Shown piece by piece: positions 7,708 to 16,698 of a stretch of DNA of 64,000 nucleotides (position 1 is its first letter; every line of letters begins with the position of its first letter). The stretch lies in assembly GCA_938010765.1 (NCBI GenBank), contig CALLVX010000070.1:1-64000 (forward strand), in the 5' to 3' direction. The notes under the pieces are model-generated. The model was not told the DNA's origin. It did no database searches and saw only the letters and a program-made list of their open reading frames with translations. Source of the stretch: an uncultured Flavobacteriaceae bacterium. Lineage in GTDB: Bacteria; Bacteroidota; Bacteroidia; Flavobacteriales; Flavobacteriaceae. The position numbers and the translations under genes were made by a program.

Positions 7708-8199
7708 TTAGAGATTGCCTGTTGCTAGTACTTTATAAATCAAAAGTATTTCAAGAATTTCTGCCGCAACTAAGAGGATGTCGGCAGCAATAGCGAAGTG
7801 AACCGTATTCTTCGTCGGCCCTCCAAACATCCATTACTGCTTTGACAAAACTGCCTATGAGATAAATAGCACCAAAAATCCAAGCAACCTTTAGCTGTCT
7901 TATAAGGAAATTGCTGTCGTACTCAAGATCTATATCGATAAGCAAAACCTTCTTTAGCGTTTTAAAAAGACGATTGTCAGAATGATTATTGGAAGTATGA
8001 GCGGTTGCAAAATCTTTGAAATTACGTCCCAGAGCGGCAAGGTTCGTTTTTAGGGTATGGTCCCTAGGTGAAACTTCGCCTTTCTCAATTCTTTGAATAG
8101 TTCCAATGCTAATACGCCATGTTTTAACTAATTCTTCCTGTGTTAACCCTTTTGATTTTCTTAGTTCACTGATATTTTTTCTAATTCGGGTAGCTCCAT
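7708..8199 (-). pseudogene. Broken HTH (XRE-type) regulator with C-terminal membrane segments
   Basis: Starting at ATG 8199 the frame reads MELPELEKISVN then stops. If one base is restored in the A-run at 8175-8182, the frame continues as KNISELRKSKGLTQEELV and IGTIQRIEKGEVSPR, a clear XRE-type DNA-binding domain, and runs on into a membrane helix (VAWIFGAIYLIGSFVKAV). Around 7800-7850 the sense frame shifts again: the next frame encodes ADILLVAAEILEILLIYKVL and stops at 7708. Membrane-bound regulators of this form exist in Flavobacteria, usually with more helices, so an internal deletion is also likely. Two frame breaks argue for a decayed gene. A 64-codon frame at 7751-7945 within it is only a fragment of this gene. 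Confidence 0.75.
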
Positions 8200-8339
8200 G
8201 CCCTTACAAAGCTTGTTTATTCTTGTTTCGATGTAATCTACAAACTATTTTTCAAAATCCTTTCATTTTTTAGAAGGGTGTTTGTATGTCAAAACGCCCT
8301 ATTTAGAATGCTAAAAACTTCTCTTGATCTGTTTGTTCG

Positions 8340-9107
8340 CTACAATGTAAAATCTATTAGAGGTCGTATTAGGAAAACGATCCAACAACCTACTGCCAAC
8401 CTTATCACCGAAGCGACTAGATCAAAGAGGGCATAGAAGTTGTTTCCGCCCAGGTTGTGAATTTTTAATTCTTGGCTTATTACATAGATGCTGGCAAGGA
8501 TAAAAGGGCTAGCAGCAGCCCACCCAGCGCCGAATACAAAACCTTCTGGAGTACCACTGTGTTCATTAAATTCTGCATACACCCCGGGGCCCATAGGATG
8601 CCAAGTATAGTTCGCTTCTCCGTTCCAGCTATCTTTCGCACGTTTTTTTAATGTGTTTTGGGCGGTTGCTTTTCCCAATAAGATTCCGGCTTCTTTTCCC
8701 TTGCTATCAGGTATAGTCGACAGGAAACCATCTAGCAGTTCCCGTAGCTCCTTTTCCTTTTTTGGAAAACTCGTTTTAACAATTTCATAAAAAGCTTGGT
8801 TGACCGCCGTAAAAGGATCGGCTTGCGGAGAACTATTACCGTAATCATAAAAGGAATAAACAGGATGAATTGAATTTAGTGCATTATGTGCGGCTATGGC
8901 CGCCATTGCCTCGGTACGAACTCCGTTCAAGCTAAGGAGGCCGTCTTGCTCAATTGCAAAAGCCATGATATTTTCGTTCCATATAAGCACACTCTCCGGT
9001 TCATGGTTTTCGATAGAAACAGAATCTGATATGCAGCTACTTAAAAGAATTAATAGCAACGCTGACTGGAAACAAAATTTGAGATAGATGGGTGTCGTGT
9101 TTTTCAT
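8340..9107 (-). pseudogene. Truncated PAP2/vanadium haloperoxidase-like lipoprotein
   Basis: The first 205 residues look like the N-terminal helical part of the vanadium-dependent haloperoxidase/PAP2 family: lipoprotein signal (ILLSSCIS), VLIWNENIMAFAIEQ, RTEAMAAIAAHNAL with its paired-helix pattern, and GFVFGAGWAAASPFILAS. Normally the last segment continues with a Gly-Asp/Ser-Gln-Phe-Arg stretch and about 200 more residues that hold the vanadate or phosphate ligands. Here it switches at about position 8489 to an unrelated 49-residue hydrophobic tail (VASVIRLAVGCWIVFLIRPL). All PAP2 catalytic motifs are therefore missing and the product should be inactive if made. The frame itself is open from ATG 9107. 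Confidence 0.65.
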
Positions 9108-9231
9108 ACGATCATTTTTGGTATTTGCTACAATAAATTTTGAGATTATCTTAGTTCATACATGAGGTCTAACTTTTTAATTTGCTATACAAATTTGGCC
9201 TTCATTTCTGCGCATTTGTTATGACATGTAC

Positions 9232-9582
9232 TTAATCTGTTGCTTGGGTGTTATACCGATCCCCAAGCGTTGTTGGCCTAGAAATAACCAAAAATTCTAG
9301 CGGACCAGATTGATCGTTCGATATTTTATGGTTCGTATTGGGAGGAATGTGAACACCTTCCCCTTCATTAATCTCGATAGTATTGTCTTCAATTTCAAAG
9401 GTTGCCGTTCCTTTTATGATCCGGAAGAATTGCTCGGCTTTTTTGTGGTAGTGTTTTGTCTCTTGCGTATGGGGCGGCATTCGTTCTTCAATAATGCTAA
9501 GATCTTCCGATTGTACGAGATGCCAGCCGCTGCATTCGTTTCCCCAATGGTAGTGTTCACTATTTTCCTTTGTTCTTTTCAT
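9232..9582 (-). CDS. Small cupin-domain protein
   Basis: A 116-residue single cupin barrel. The metal-binding cupin motif 1 is visible as PHTQETKHYHKKAEQFFRI (His, His, His/Glu ligands near residues 38-50) and motif 2 as EGVHIPPNTNHKISN, where the second His would complete the site. Such proteins range from sugar-phosphate isomerase-like to dioxygenase or regulatory domains, so no reaction is assigned. The start at ATG 9582 is preferred because the frame upstream (MFWFSKNA) lacks family likeness; ATG 9606 remains possible. It stands alone between the truncated haloperoxidase and the DUF349 gene. Confidence 0.8.
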   Translation of the reverse strand: MKRTKENSEHYHWGNECSGWHLVQSEDLSIIEERMPPHTQETKHYHKKAEQFFRIIKGTATFEIEDNTIEINEGEGVHIPPNTNHKISNDQSGPLEFLVISRPTTLGDRYNTQATD

Positions 9583-9661
9583 TGCGTTTTTTGAAAACCA
9601 AAACACATAAAGCCAGAAAAATTAATCTATTGTCGACGAAAGACGTGAAAATGGGTGCTTA

Positions 9662-12163
9662 TTACTCCTCGGGGTTGGTTTCGACCTCTTCACCTTCTTC
9701 TTCGGCTTTGTTGAGTTGATTTGCCATGATATTAAGCTTTTTGAGCTTCCCTAGCCAAGTTTCCAATGATGCCTTGTGCCGGTCAATGTTTTTGATTACT
9801 TCTTTTACCACGGGGTTATCTTCGGAAGCATTGGAAAAGAACTGTAGGTTGTTTTCTAACTGGCGTAACTCGCCTTTGCTTTCGTTTATCTTTTTTCGAA
9901 TAAACTGGCGTTCATTACCAATAGCTCGGCCTTGGTCTTCCGATTTTGCCAGCTGATGTATTTTATTCCCATACTGCAATAGTTCAGACTCTTGTTTGTC
10001 GACACCTATTTTTCGGAAGAGGGCATCCAGCACTTTATTGAACTTTTGGTCAATGTTTTTTTGTTTAAAGGGGACACGGCCATGACCCTTCCATTCTTCT
10101 ATAAAGCCTTTTAAGCTTGCTATATCTTTATTTTTATCACCGCTTAACTCAAAAGCACGCAGTTTTTCTAAACTGGCATTCTTTTTCTCTAAATTGGCTT
10201 CTTCCTGCTTATGGGCACTATTCTTAAGCGCATGCAAGCGGTCAAAGTAATGATTACAGGCGTTTTTGAAGTCTTTCCAAATACTATCGGAATACTTACG
10301 GGGAACATGCCCTATTTTTTTCCATTCGTTCTGAATCCGCTTCATTTCATTGGTTGCGGTATCCCAATCTTCGCTATCTTTTGTAGCGGTTGCTATTTCT
10401 AACAACGCACGCTTTTTATCCAAGTTTTGCTGTTGTTCCTTTTTAAGACTTTTGTAAAAGGCATTTTTATGGTGGTTAAAGCTCCGCACCGCTTCTTTAA
10501 AAGAAGCCCAAGTAGCCTCGTTGGCATGCTGGGGTACTTTCCCTGCCTTAAAAAAAGTATCGCGGAGGGCCGCAATTTCTTTCATCTGTTGTTGCAGTGC
10601 CTTGTGGTTGTTCGCAGCATTTGCTGAGACAGCAGTTATTTGTGCAATAATCTCATTTTTACGAAGTAGATTCTCTTCGTAGCCTGCTTCGAGTTCTTTA
10701 TGATGCTCTTGGCGCCTTTGGTGCAGCACCTTCGTGGCATTGCTAAAACGGTCCCAAATAGCATCTCTGTGCTCTCTGTCTACAGGACCAATATCTTCTT
10801 TCCAGATTTTATGCAAAATCTGTAGTTCCCGAAAGGCCTTTCCCAAATCTTTTTCAGTGGCCAAAGATTCGGCGCGATCCACCAATTTTGTTTTTTCCTC
10901 TAGATTTCGTTTAAAATCAAGATCTCTTAACTCTCTATTTAGATGTAGAAAGTCGTAGAAGATTTCGATGTGGTGGTGGTAGGTGCGCCATACATCATTA
11001 TAATTTGCGCGTGGTATTGGTCCGGCGGTACGCCAACGTTCCTGAATGCTTTTAAAATTATTGTAGGTAGTATTAATATCCTCCTCAACGTTCATTAAGC
11101 CTTTTAACTCTTCAATTATTTCGAGGCGTTTTCCTAAATTATCCTTTAAGGTATTCTCAAGATTTTTGTAGTATTGATTTCGTTTTTCGCGATAATCGGA
11201 ATACACCTCGTTGAATTGCCTTTTGGTGACCGAATTGTATTTGAAATCAATCTCGTTACCGCCACTTGCTATAAACTCTTCTTTTTTACCATCAAGGAAT
11301 TCCTGGAACTTTAAATCGAATTCGTGTTTGATTCCATCTACATGTTTTTTGATGGCCTGCACTTTTTCATTACGAACCAACCGTTGTAGTTCGCCCACCA
11401 AATTTTCCATAGACATCGAGTGGTAGTCGAGCATAGAAATGTGATGTCTGTGCTGATTGTCATTATCTTCGGCATCCTCAGCATTTTCCTCCTCTATTTC
11501 TGCCAGTACTTTTTCTTCTTCGGCTTTCGGCTTTTCGGATGGGACCTTCTCTTTCTTTTTAGGAACTTCGGCTATCCCAGTAAGCGCTGTTGTTTCATTG
11601 GAAGGCAAATCTGTGGCAATGGTTTCGCCGTCCTCGACCGTCTTTTCAGTAGCGATGGCTTCTATGCTTTCGATGGTTCCCGAAATCGAAATTGTTTCTG
11701 GGGAAATTTCTTCCGTAATTTCGATATTGGTATCTGGGCTTGTTTGCCCATCATTCTCTGTGATTACCTCTTTCGAAGACACATCGCTGGCTACAACTTC
11801 AACAACCTCTGCCATTTTTTCAGCAACAGGAGTCGCTATCGTTTCGATAGCTGTTTCCCTTTCGGTAGTAACTATCGTTTCTTGTGAAACGTTTTCCACA
11901 ATTTCCAAATCTGCTTCTGAACTTACTTGCAGGTCATTTTCGGAGATTATTTCCTTCGAAGATACCGCTACGATAGTCTCCCCTTTGGTAGCTTTTTCAT
12001 CCGTAGGAACCTCTAGAGTTTTAGTAGAGGCAGGATTCCCTTCAGGAGTGACTCCCGTTTCTTGGGCAGCATCTTCCATAATTTCCATATCGGTATCTGG
12101 GGTTACTTGCCCGTCATCCTCAGCTATTGCTTCCTCCATTTTCTTTTCGTTCTCTTCTGGCAT
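9662..12163 (-). CDS. DUF349-repeat protein with acidic repeat-containing N-terminus
   Basis: An 833-residue, highly charged cytoplasmic protein. Residues about 245-760 hold five or so helical DUF349 units, each marked by a Trp-containing phrase such as RWRTAGPIPRANYNDVW, IWKEDIGPVDREHRDAIW, FFKAGKVPQHANEATW, EWKKIGHVPRKYSDSIW and EWKGHGRVPFKQKN. The first 240 residues are acidic, low complexity and contain three diverged copies of a 27-residue block. DUF349 proteins are common in Flavobacteria and of unknown function; the rod-like helical build suggests a structural or RNA-associated role, which is speculation. It is separated from aroE by 240 bases on the same strand. Confidence 0.9.
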   Translation of the reverse strand: MPEENEKKMEEAIAEDDGQVTPDTDMEIMEDAAQETGVTPEGNPASTKTLEVPTDEKATKGETIVAVSSKEIISENDLQVSSEADLEIVENVSQETIVTTERETAIETIATPVAEKMAEVVEVVASDVSSKEVITENDGQTSPDTNIEITEEISPETISISGTIESIEAIATEKTVEDGETIATDLPSNETTALTGIAEVPKKKEKVPSEKPKAEEEKVLAEIEEENAEDAEDNDNQHRHHISMLDYHSMSMENLVGELQRLVRNEKVQAIKKHVDGIKHEFDLKFQEFLDGKKEEFIASGGNEIDFKYNSVTKRQFNEVYSDYREKRNQYYKNLENTLKDNLGKRLEIIEELKGLMNVEEDINTTYNNFKSIQERWRTAGPIPRANYNDVWRTYHHHIEIFYDFLHLNRELRDLDFKRNLEEKTKLVDRAESLATEKDLGKAFRELQILHKIWKEDIGPVDREHRDAIWDRFSNATKVLHQRRQEHHKELEAGYEENLLRKNEIIAQITAVSANAANNHKALQQQMKEIAALRDTFFKAGKVPQHANEATWASFKEAVRSFNHHKNAFYKSLKKEQQQNLDKKRALLEIATATKDSEDWDTATNEMKRIQNEWKKIGHVPRKYSDSIWKDFKNACNHYFDRLHALKNSAHKQEEANLEKKNASLEKLRAFELSGDKNKDIASLKGFIEEWKGHGRVPFKQKNIDQKFNKVLDALFRKIGVDKQESELLQYGNKIHQLAKSEDQGRAIGNERQFIRKKINESKGELRQLENNLQFFSNASEDNPVVKEVIKNIDRHKASLETWLGKLKKLNIMANQLNKAEEEGEEVETNPEE
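11684..12127 (-). repeat. Three coding repeats of about 180 bp in the DUF349 gene
   Basis: Residues 13-39, 73-99 and 134-160 of the DUF349 protein are related: each has the form (D/E)(D/N)DxQ(V/T)(S/T)P-like start, a D(M/L/I)EI or NIEI core and an ETxxx end. They map to 12047-12127, 11867-11947 and 11684-11764, so the spacing is 180 then 183 bases. The nucleotide copies are also recognisable, for example the blocks around 12078-12130 and 11713-11765. This looks like an old tandem duplication of a 60-codon unit. Confidence 0.65.
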
Positions 12164-12403
12164 GTTACTATTTTTTCTTTTACCCCAAAACCTACTCTAA
12201 GATAGTGACAACCCATTGAATGACAAAGTCATTGTATAAGTCTTTTCGGTAGAAAGGCCTAGCAGACGGACTCAATGGCATCTGTTGCACCTTGTGTTAC
12301 ACGGTTTTAGGGTTCTAATGAAGTATACATTTTAAATAGAAAACAGCCGTTATTTTCTAGCGGTATTTTCCGTTAGAATAGTAAGTGAAATCATTTTTTG
12401 AAC
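12164..12403. other. Intergenic spacer between aroE and the DUF349 gene
   Basis: This 240-base stretch has no convincing open frame on either strand, no strong hairpin with a T-run and no complete TAnnTTTG element. A minus-strand TAGGTTTTG at 12188-12196 resembles a -7 element with one extra base and could serve the DUF349 gene, but I do not rely on it. Confidence 0.3.
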
Positions 12404-13132
12404 TTATTTAGTCCAGATTTCCCAGGCTTTTTCGGCTTGTAGCTCTAACATTCGGAGTCCGTTACATATGGCCGCGCCGCGCAATGCTCCCTCAGCCAAG
12501 AAGGAGGTTTTTTTAGGATTGTAAATCAAATCGAATAACAAATGGCGCTCATTGAGGTGGGTATATGGGATGTCAGGTTTTTCTGTGATATTTGGATGCG
12601 TACCCAAGGGGGTACAATTCACTAAAACATTGCTGGTCGAAAGTACTTCTTCGGTCAACTCGTGGTATCCCAGTTCACCGGTAGCGGGCTTTCTGGATAC
12701 TTTTACAGTACTTATTCCTAGTTCCCCCAAAGCAAACGCAACTGCTTTCGAAGCGCCTCCCGTGCCTAAAATCAATGCTTGTTCGTGATGCTTTTTAAGA
12801 AATGGCAGTAAAGAGTTTTGGAACCCATATGCATCCGTATTATAGCCTACCAGACCGTTTGGTGTTACTTTAATCGTATTCACGGCCCCGATCTTTTCAG
12901 CTTTCTGGTCAATTTTTGAAAGATACGGTAGTATCGCTTCCTTGTAAGGAATGGTAACATTAAACCCTTTCACGTTAGCCGCATTTGCCACACTTTCGAA
13001 CTCGCTGATAGTGTCTAAATCAAAGTTTTCATAAGAATGGTCTTGAAGACCCATTTCTTTAAACTTCTCGGTAAAATATCCCTTTGAAAAAGAATATCCT
13101 ATCTGTCGTCCTACCAAACCATACCTATGCAT
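12404..13132 (-). CDS. aroE: Shikimate dehydrogenase AroE
   Basis: Catalyses NADPH-dependent reduction of 3-dehydroshikimate to shikimate in aromatic amino acid synthesis. The N-terminal substrate domain begins YGLVGRQIGYSFSKGYF with the Ser pair that binds the shikimate carboxylate, FNVTIPYKEAILPYL contains the catalytic Lys, and GAVNTIKV and NTDAYGF are the following family motifs. The nucleotide-binding loop is LILGTGGASKAVAFAL near residue 125. ATG 13132 (MHRYGLVG) gives the usual AroE start; ATG 13153, seven codons earlier, is also possible. Either choice overlaps the 3' end of the upstream DUF368 gene. The length of about 242 residues is normal for the short Bacteroidota form. Confidence 0.93.
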   Translation of the reverse strand: MHRYGLVGRQIGYSFSKGYFTEKFKEMGLQDHSYENFDLDTISEFESVANAANVKGFNVTIPYKEAILPYLSKIDQKAEKIGAVNTIKVTPNGLVGYNTDAYGFQNSLLPFLKKHHEQALILGTGGASKAVAFALGELGISTVKVSRKPATGELGYHELTEEVLSTSNVLVNCTPLGTHPNITEKPDIPYTHLNERHLLFDLIYNPKKTSFLAEGALRGAAICNGLRMLELQAEKAWEIWTK

Positions 13133-14144
13133 TTTCTTTTCTATTTTTTCCATACCAATCCAATGAAAGCAATATAGCCATTCCTACTACCATAAAAAAC
13201 ATGGCCCCCCAAGTTTCTCCGTTGTTAAAATCCGGTAAATAACGTTCGTAATTTGCGATAATCTGTTTTCCATTTGAATCCAAAGCAATAATACCATCGG
13301 CATCTGTTTTAAAAACTGTCACTTTCCAGGGCCAGACGACGCCTAGTGATCCTGTTATGAAACCCAAAATCACTGCCGTACTTTGGTTTTTGTAATACTT
13401 AAGAACATAAGTGAGGAGATGTGAGAGCGTTACCAGCCCCGTTGCTGATCCTGCAGTAAATACCGCTAATATTTTTAATGTGCCTACTCGCGCATTGTTT
13501 TCTACAAAACTAAAATCGCCGTTTATTATTTCTACGAAGGTATCAAAAAGTGCATTAACAGAGTCGACCAAGAGTAGCACATAATTACCCAATAGTATTA
13601 AAATAAAGGAACCTGAAAGTCCAGGAAGCGTCATGCCCGAAACACTAATAATTCCGCATAAAAAAACGAACAAGAGGTTGTCGTTTTCTTTGGCCGGACT
13701 CAAAAAGCTAATAGAAATACCCACAATGAGACCAATGATTCCCGCTGGAACCGTACTTTTATTCCAATGATGAAAATCTTTCCCAATATAATAAATAGAA
13801 CCTATAATCATACCAAAAAAACCCGCCCAGACAAACAGTTCTTTTTGTGCCAGAAAATAGTCTAGCAGTTTGGAAATACTAAAATAACTGACCAACATTC
13901 CAAAAATGAGAATCGTAAGGAACGACCCGTTTACATAGCGATAAAAACTTTTGAAGCGCCCGGTCAATAGGAGTTTGAAGGCATTAATGTTTACTTTTTG
14001 TAAAGAATGGATGAATTCTTCGTAGAACCCGCCAACAAATGCCACGATGCCTCCCGAAACTCCCGGGACCTTGTTGGCCGCTCCCATGCAGAGCCCCTTT
14101 ATAAAAAGGAAAAATTTATCTGAAGTAGATCTTGTTTCTTGCAT
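13125..14144 (-). CDS. DUF368 membrane protein (copy 1)
   Basis: A 339-residue polytopic membrane protein. The family signature MGAANKVPGVSGGIVAFVGGFYEEFIHS is split over residues 20-47 and is followed by about nine hydrophobic segments; the second half-signature SGMTLPGLSGSFILILLGNY near residue 170 shows the internal two-fold repeat of the family. DUF368 proteins have been linked to lipid carrier (undecaprenyl phosphate) recycling in some bacteria; that assignment is from general knowledge and not visible here. It lies 11 bases downstream of a second DUF368 gene and overlaps aroE. Confidence 0.9.
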   Translation of the reverse strand: MQETRSTSDKFFLFIKGLCMGAANKVPGVSGGIVAFVGGFYEEFIHSLQKVNINAFKLLLTGRFKSFYRYVNGSFLTILIFGMLVSYFSISKLLDYFLAQKELFVWAGFFGMIIGSIYYIGKDFHHWNKSTVPAGIIGLIVGISISFLSPAKENDNLLFVFLCGIISVSGMTLPGLSGSFILILLGNYVLLLVDSVNALFDTFVEIINGDFSFVENNARVGTLKILAVFTAGSATGLVTLSHLLTYVLKYYKNQSTAVILGFITGSLGVVWPWKVTVFKTDADGIIALDSNGKQIIANYERYLPDFNNGETWGAMFFMVVGMAILLSLDWYGKNRKENA

Positions 14145-14155
14145 GCAAGCGGAGC

Positions 14156-15070
14156 TTATTTTTGGGAAGCAACTTTTTCAAGTATAAAAATAAGGGAAAA
14201 ACCTATGATGGCCGCTACGATTGCCGCTAGTATTTGAGGTTCCCCATCAAAAGAAAAAGGGGAAATATTCTCATCGATTACGATTATCTTTTTACCAATT
14301 GTGCGGGTCTCCAAGATATTTTTCCAAGGCCATATCTTATTTAAAGAACCTAAAATAAACCCAGTTAGGACTGCCAGGGTGATATTCTTGTGGTTGTCGA
14401 ACATCCATTTGAGCAATTTGGCAAAACTCAATAAACCAAAAAGAGCGCCAAGGGCCACCGTCGCCAATATTTTAAAATCCCGTTCATCAACCGCATCCAA
14501 AACCGTTTTATAGGAACCTAATAAAACCAAAATAAAGGATCCTGAAATACCCGGTAAGATCATCGCACAAATTGCCAAAGCTCCTGAAAAGAACAAAAAA
14601 GGCAAGCTATCAGAGTTGGCCGATGGAGGTAAAGTAGTAATAAAATAAGCCACCACTGCTCCAATGATCAGTAGGAGTATGGCGATAAAATTCCATTTTT
14701 TAATTGCCTTTCCAACAAAAACAACGCTGGCGAGCACGAGACCAAAAAAGAAAGACCATAAAGGGATGGGTTCATTTTCTAGCAGCCAACTGATTCCCCT
14801 AGAGAGGGAAAAAATACTCAATGCCATTCCTAAGGCCAGTGCTACTAGGAAGTTCCCGTTCAATTCTGTCCAAAATACCTTGAACCCTTTCTCACGCCAA
14901 ATTTGTAGGCTTTTAAGGTTTACTTTGTTGATAGATGCAATCAGTTCTTCATAAATACCGGCTACAAACGCTATGGTGCCTCCTGATACCCCAGGAACTA
15001 ATTCGGCAACTCCCATGGCCATTCCCTTTAGGGTAACAAATAAATATTGCAACATACTTCTTGTCTTCAT
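14156..15070 (-). CDS. DUF368 membrane protein (copy 2)
   Basis: About 304 residues with the same architecture as the neighbouring copy: GMAMGVAELVPGVSGGTIAF at the N-terminus and ICAMILPGISGSFILVLLGSY near the middle, with hydrophobic helices throughout. The start at ATG 15070 (MKTRSMLQYLF) gives a length and N-terminus like copy 1; ATG 15085 or a start at 15184 would add residues without family likeness. The tandem pair is probably a lineage duplication that has diverged well, since the two proteins share the signatures but little linker sequence. Export of a polyprenyl carrier is a possible role known for relatives. Confidence 0.9.
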   Translation of the reverse strand: MKTRSMLQYLFVTLKGMAMGVAELVPGVSGGTIAFVAGIYEELIASINKVNLKSLQIWREKGFKVFWTELNGNFLVALALGMALSIFSLSRGISWLLENEPIPLWSFFFGLVLASVVFVGKAIKKWNFIAILLLIIGAVVAYFITTLPPSANSDSLPFLFFSGALAICAMILPGISGSFILVLLGSYKTVLDAVDERDFKILATVALGALFGLLSFAKLLKWMFDNHKNITLAVLTGFILGSLNKIWPWKNILETRTIGKKIIVIDENISPFSFDGEPQILAAIVAAIIGFSLIFILEKVASQK

Positions 15071-15197
15071 ATGGTTTGTTTGCATTTGGCTTTCGAGGAA
15101 CAAATAAAGGAACAAAATTTTAGAATTGCAGGAAATGGGAACTAGTTTTCCCATTATAGTGTATTTTCCCAATTTAAAACTCACTTAAGAAGCGGTT

Positions 15198-16601
15198 TTA
15201 TCGTCGCGAAGTTTTCTTGGAGGCCAACACCAGTTCCAACACCCAATCCTCATCACAAAACTGTGGATAGGCAGTGTTAAAATCCGGAAGTTTTTCTAAA
15301 TCTTCTTTTAAGGCTTTCATCAGCATAATCCTACCGTTTATTTTGTCTCCTTTTAAAAGATAGATGCCCGCTTTTTGATAGGAAATATCAGCATTTTCCG
15401 GGTAGAATTCGTGCCCTTGCGTTAGTATTTGCAAGGCTGAATCAAGATTTTCGTCCAGTACGGCTACTTCTGACCAACTTAGCCAGGTGTCTAACTCATA
15501 GTTGCCCATATCGATCGAATGCTTATATGAAAAATCGGCATTGTCATAGTCTTTCAGTGCCGTATGTATTTTTCCGCATTTTTTCCAGTATCGAGGATTG
15601 TCACCGTCTATATTTAAGGCCTTATTAATATAGTAGAGCGCCTTTTTATAGTCGTGCTTTTTGTAATAGAACTCCGTAATGACCAACCAACCCTTATCTA
15701 ACAGTGGATCTTCATGCACTGTTTTGTAATAATGATATTTGGCCATCTCATCATTTCCCAGCTTTTCATAGCATCTGCCTATTCTCAGGTAAGCATGTGA
15801 AGTTGGATCTTCAAGTTTTAAGGTGGTCTCGTAGTTTTCGATGGCCGTTTCAAAACGCCCCATTTTCTCGAGCACTTTTCCTTTTTCGAAATAGGCCCCT
15901 ATAAACGTATCGTCTGATATAATGGCGAAATCATAGGACGCCAACGCTTCGGGATACATTTTTTTTGTAAAGTACTGTTTGCCCAATTGGTGCCAGGCGA
16001 CTTCGCAATACGGATGACGTTCTAAATATTCATTTAGATAGTGTATGGCCCCATCATAATCTTCCAAGAACTCAAAGCAATAGATGACATTATAAAGCGA
16101 TGAGTAGTCTTGTTCGTCGAACGAAACACACTTCATAAAACTTTCTTTGGCCAATTTAAAATCGTCCATAAAAAGATATTCCATCCCCAATAAGGAGTGA
16201 ATGTCAAAACTATCATCTGTTAGTTGTAATGCCTCTTGCAGCAAGGCTACGGCAGCCTCATGATTATCTTTCTTTGAATAGATATTGGCACGTTGAATGT
16301 AGATTTCTTCATTATTACTATCGAGTAATTGAAGCTCATCGAGCATCCGCTCGGCAACTTCCAAGTTATTTTCGAATACCAAGACTTCTACATCCAATAA
16401 CTTCAATTCGATACTGGCAGGATGTTGTCGTAAACCGATCTTAATCGCCTTTTTTGCCAATGCTATTTTACCGTGGTTGAGATAATGGTGTATGATTTCT
16501 TCAAAATCCTCTGCATCAAAGAAATAGATGTCATCGGTTTTGAGCATGGATTCGAACTTGGTAATTGACTGGCTTGGTCTTTCCTCAGATTCTAATGCCA
16601 T
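15198..16601 (-). CDS. Tetratricopeptide repeat protein
   Basis: A 467-residue soluble protein without signal peptide, built almost completely from TPR helices: typical units include ASIELKLLDVEVLVFENNLEVAE, EIYIQRANIYSKKDNHEAAV, AWHQLGKQYFTKKMYPEALA and AYLRIGRCYEKLGNDEMAK. About ten units can be seen, spaced 34 residues apart. TPR arrays mediate protein-protein contacts; no enzymatic domain is attached. The gene lies between the aminotransferase and DUF368 genes, a grouping that recurs in Flavobacteria, but the partner is unknown. The ATG at 16601 follows a 98-base spacer. Confidence 0.88.
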   Translation of the reverse strand: MALESEERPSQSITKFESMLKTDDIYFFDAEDFEEIIHHYLNHGKIALAKKAIKIGLRQHPASIELKLLDVEVLVFENNLEVAERMLDELQLLDSNNEEIYIQRANIYSKKDNHEAAVALLQEALQLTDDSFDIHSLLGMEYLFMDDFKLAKESFMKCVSFDEQDYSSLYNVIYCFEFLEDYDGAIHYLNEYLERHPYCEVAWHQLGKQYFTKKMYPEALASYDFAIISDDTFIGAYFEKGKVLEKMGRFETAIENYETTLKLEDPTSHAYLRIGRCYEKLGNDEMAKYHYYKTVHEDPLLDKGWLVITEFYYKKHDYKKALYYINKALNIDGDNPRYWKKCGKIHTALKDYDNADFSYKHSIDMGNYELDTWLSWSEVAVLDENLDSALQILTQGHEFYPENADISYQKAGIYLLKGDKINGRIMLMKALKEDLEKLPDFNTAYPQFCDEDWVLELVLASKKTSRR

Positions 16602-16698
16602 AGGAACTTTTTGGTTAAACTATAGAATTAAAAATAGTCTTTTGATCCTATCTCTAATCCCTAATTTGGGCTATATTATTAACAAATTAGTTAACAGT

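Noticed and set aside
7751-7945. A 64-codon frame taken as a separate small gene
   Set aside because: It begins at a TTG in the middle of the HTH reading frame and is only a fragment of the broken regulator at 7708-8199.
11457-12200. Long open frame of 247 codons antisense to the DUF349 gene
   Set aside because: It is Ser/Val-rich low complexity and mirrors the acidic repeats on the opposite strand; no family likeness, and the DUF349 frame has clear domains.
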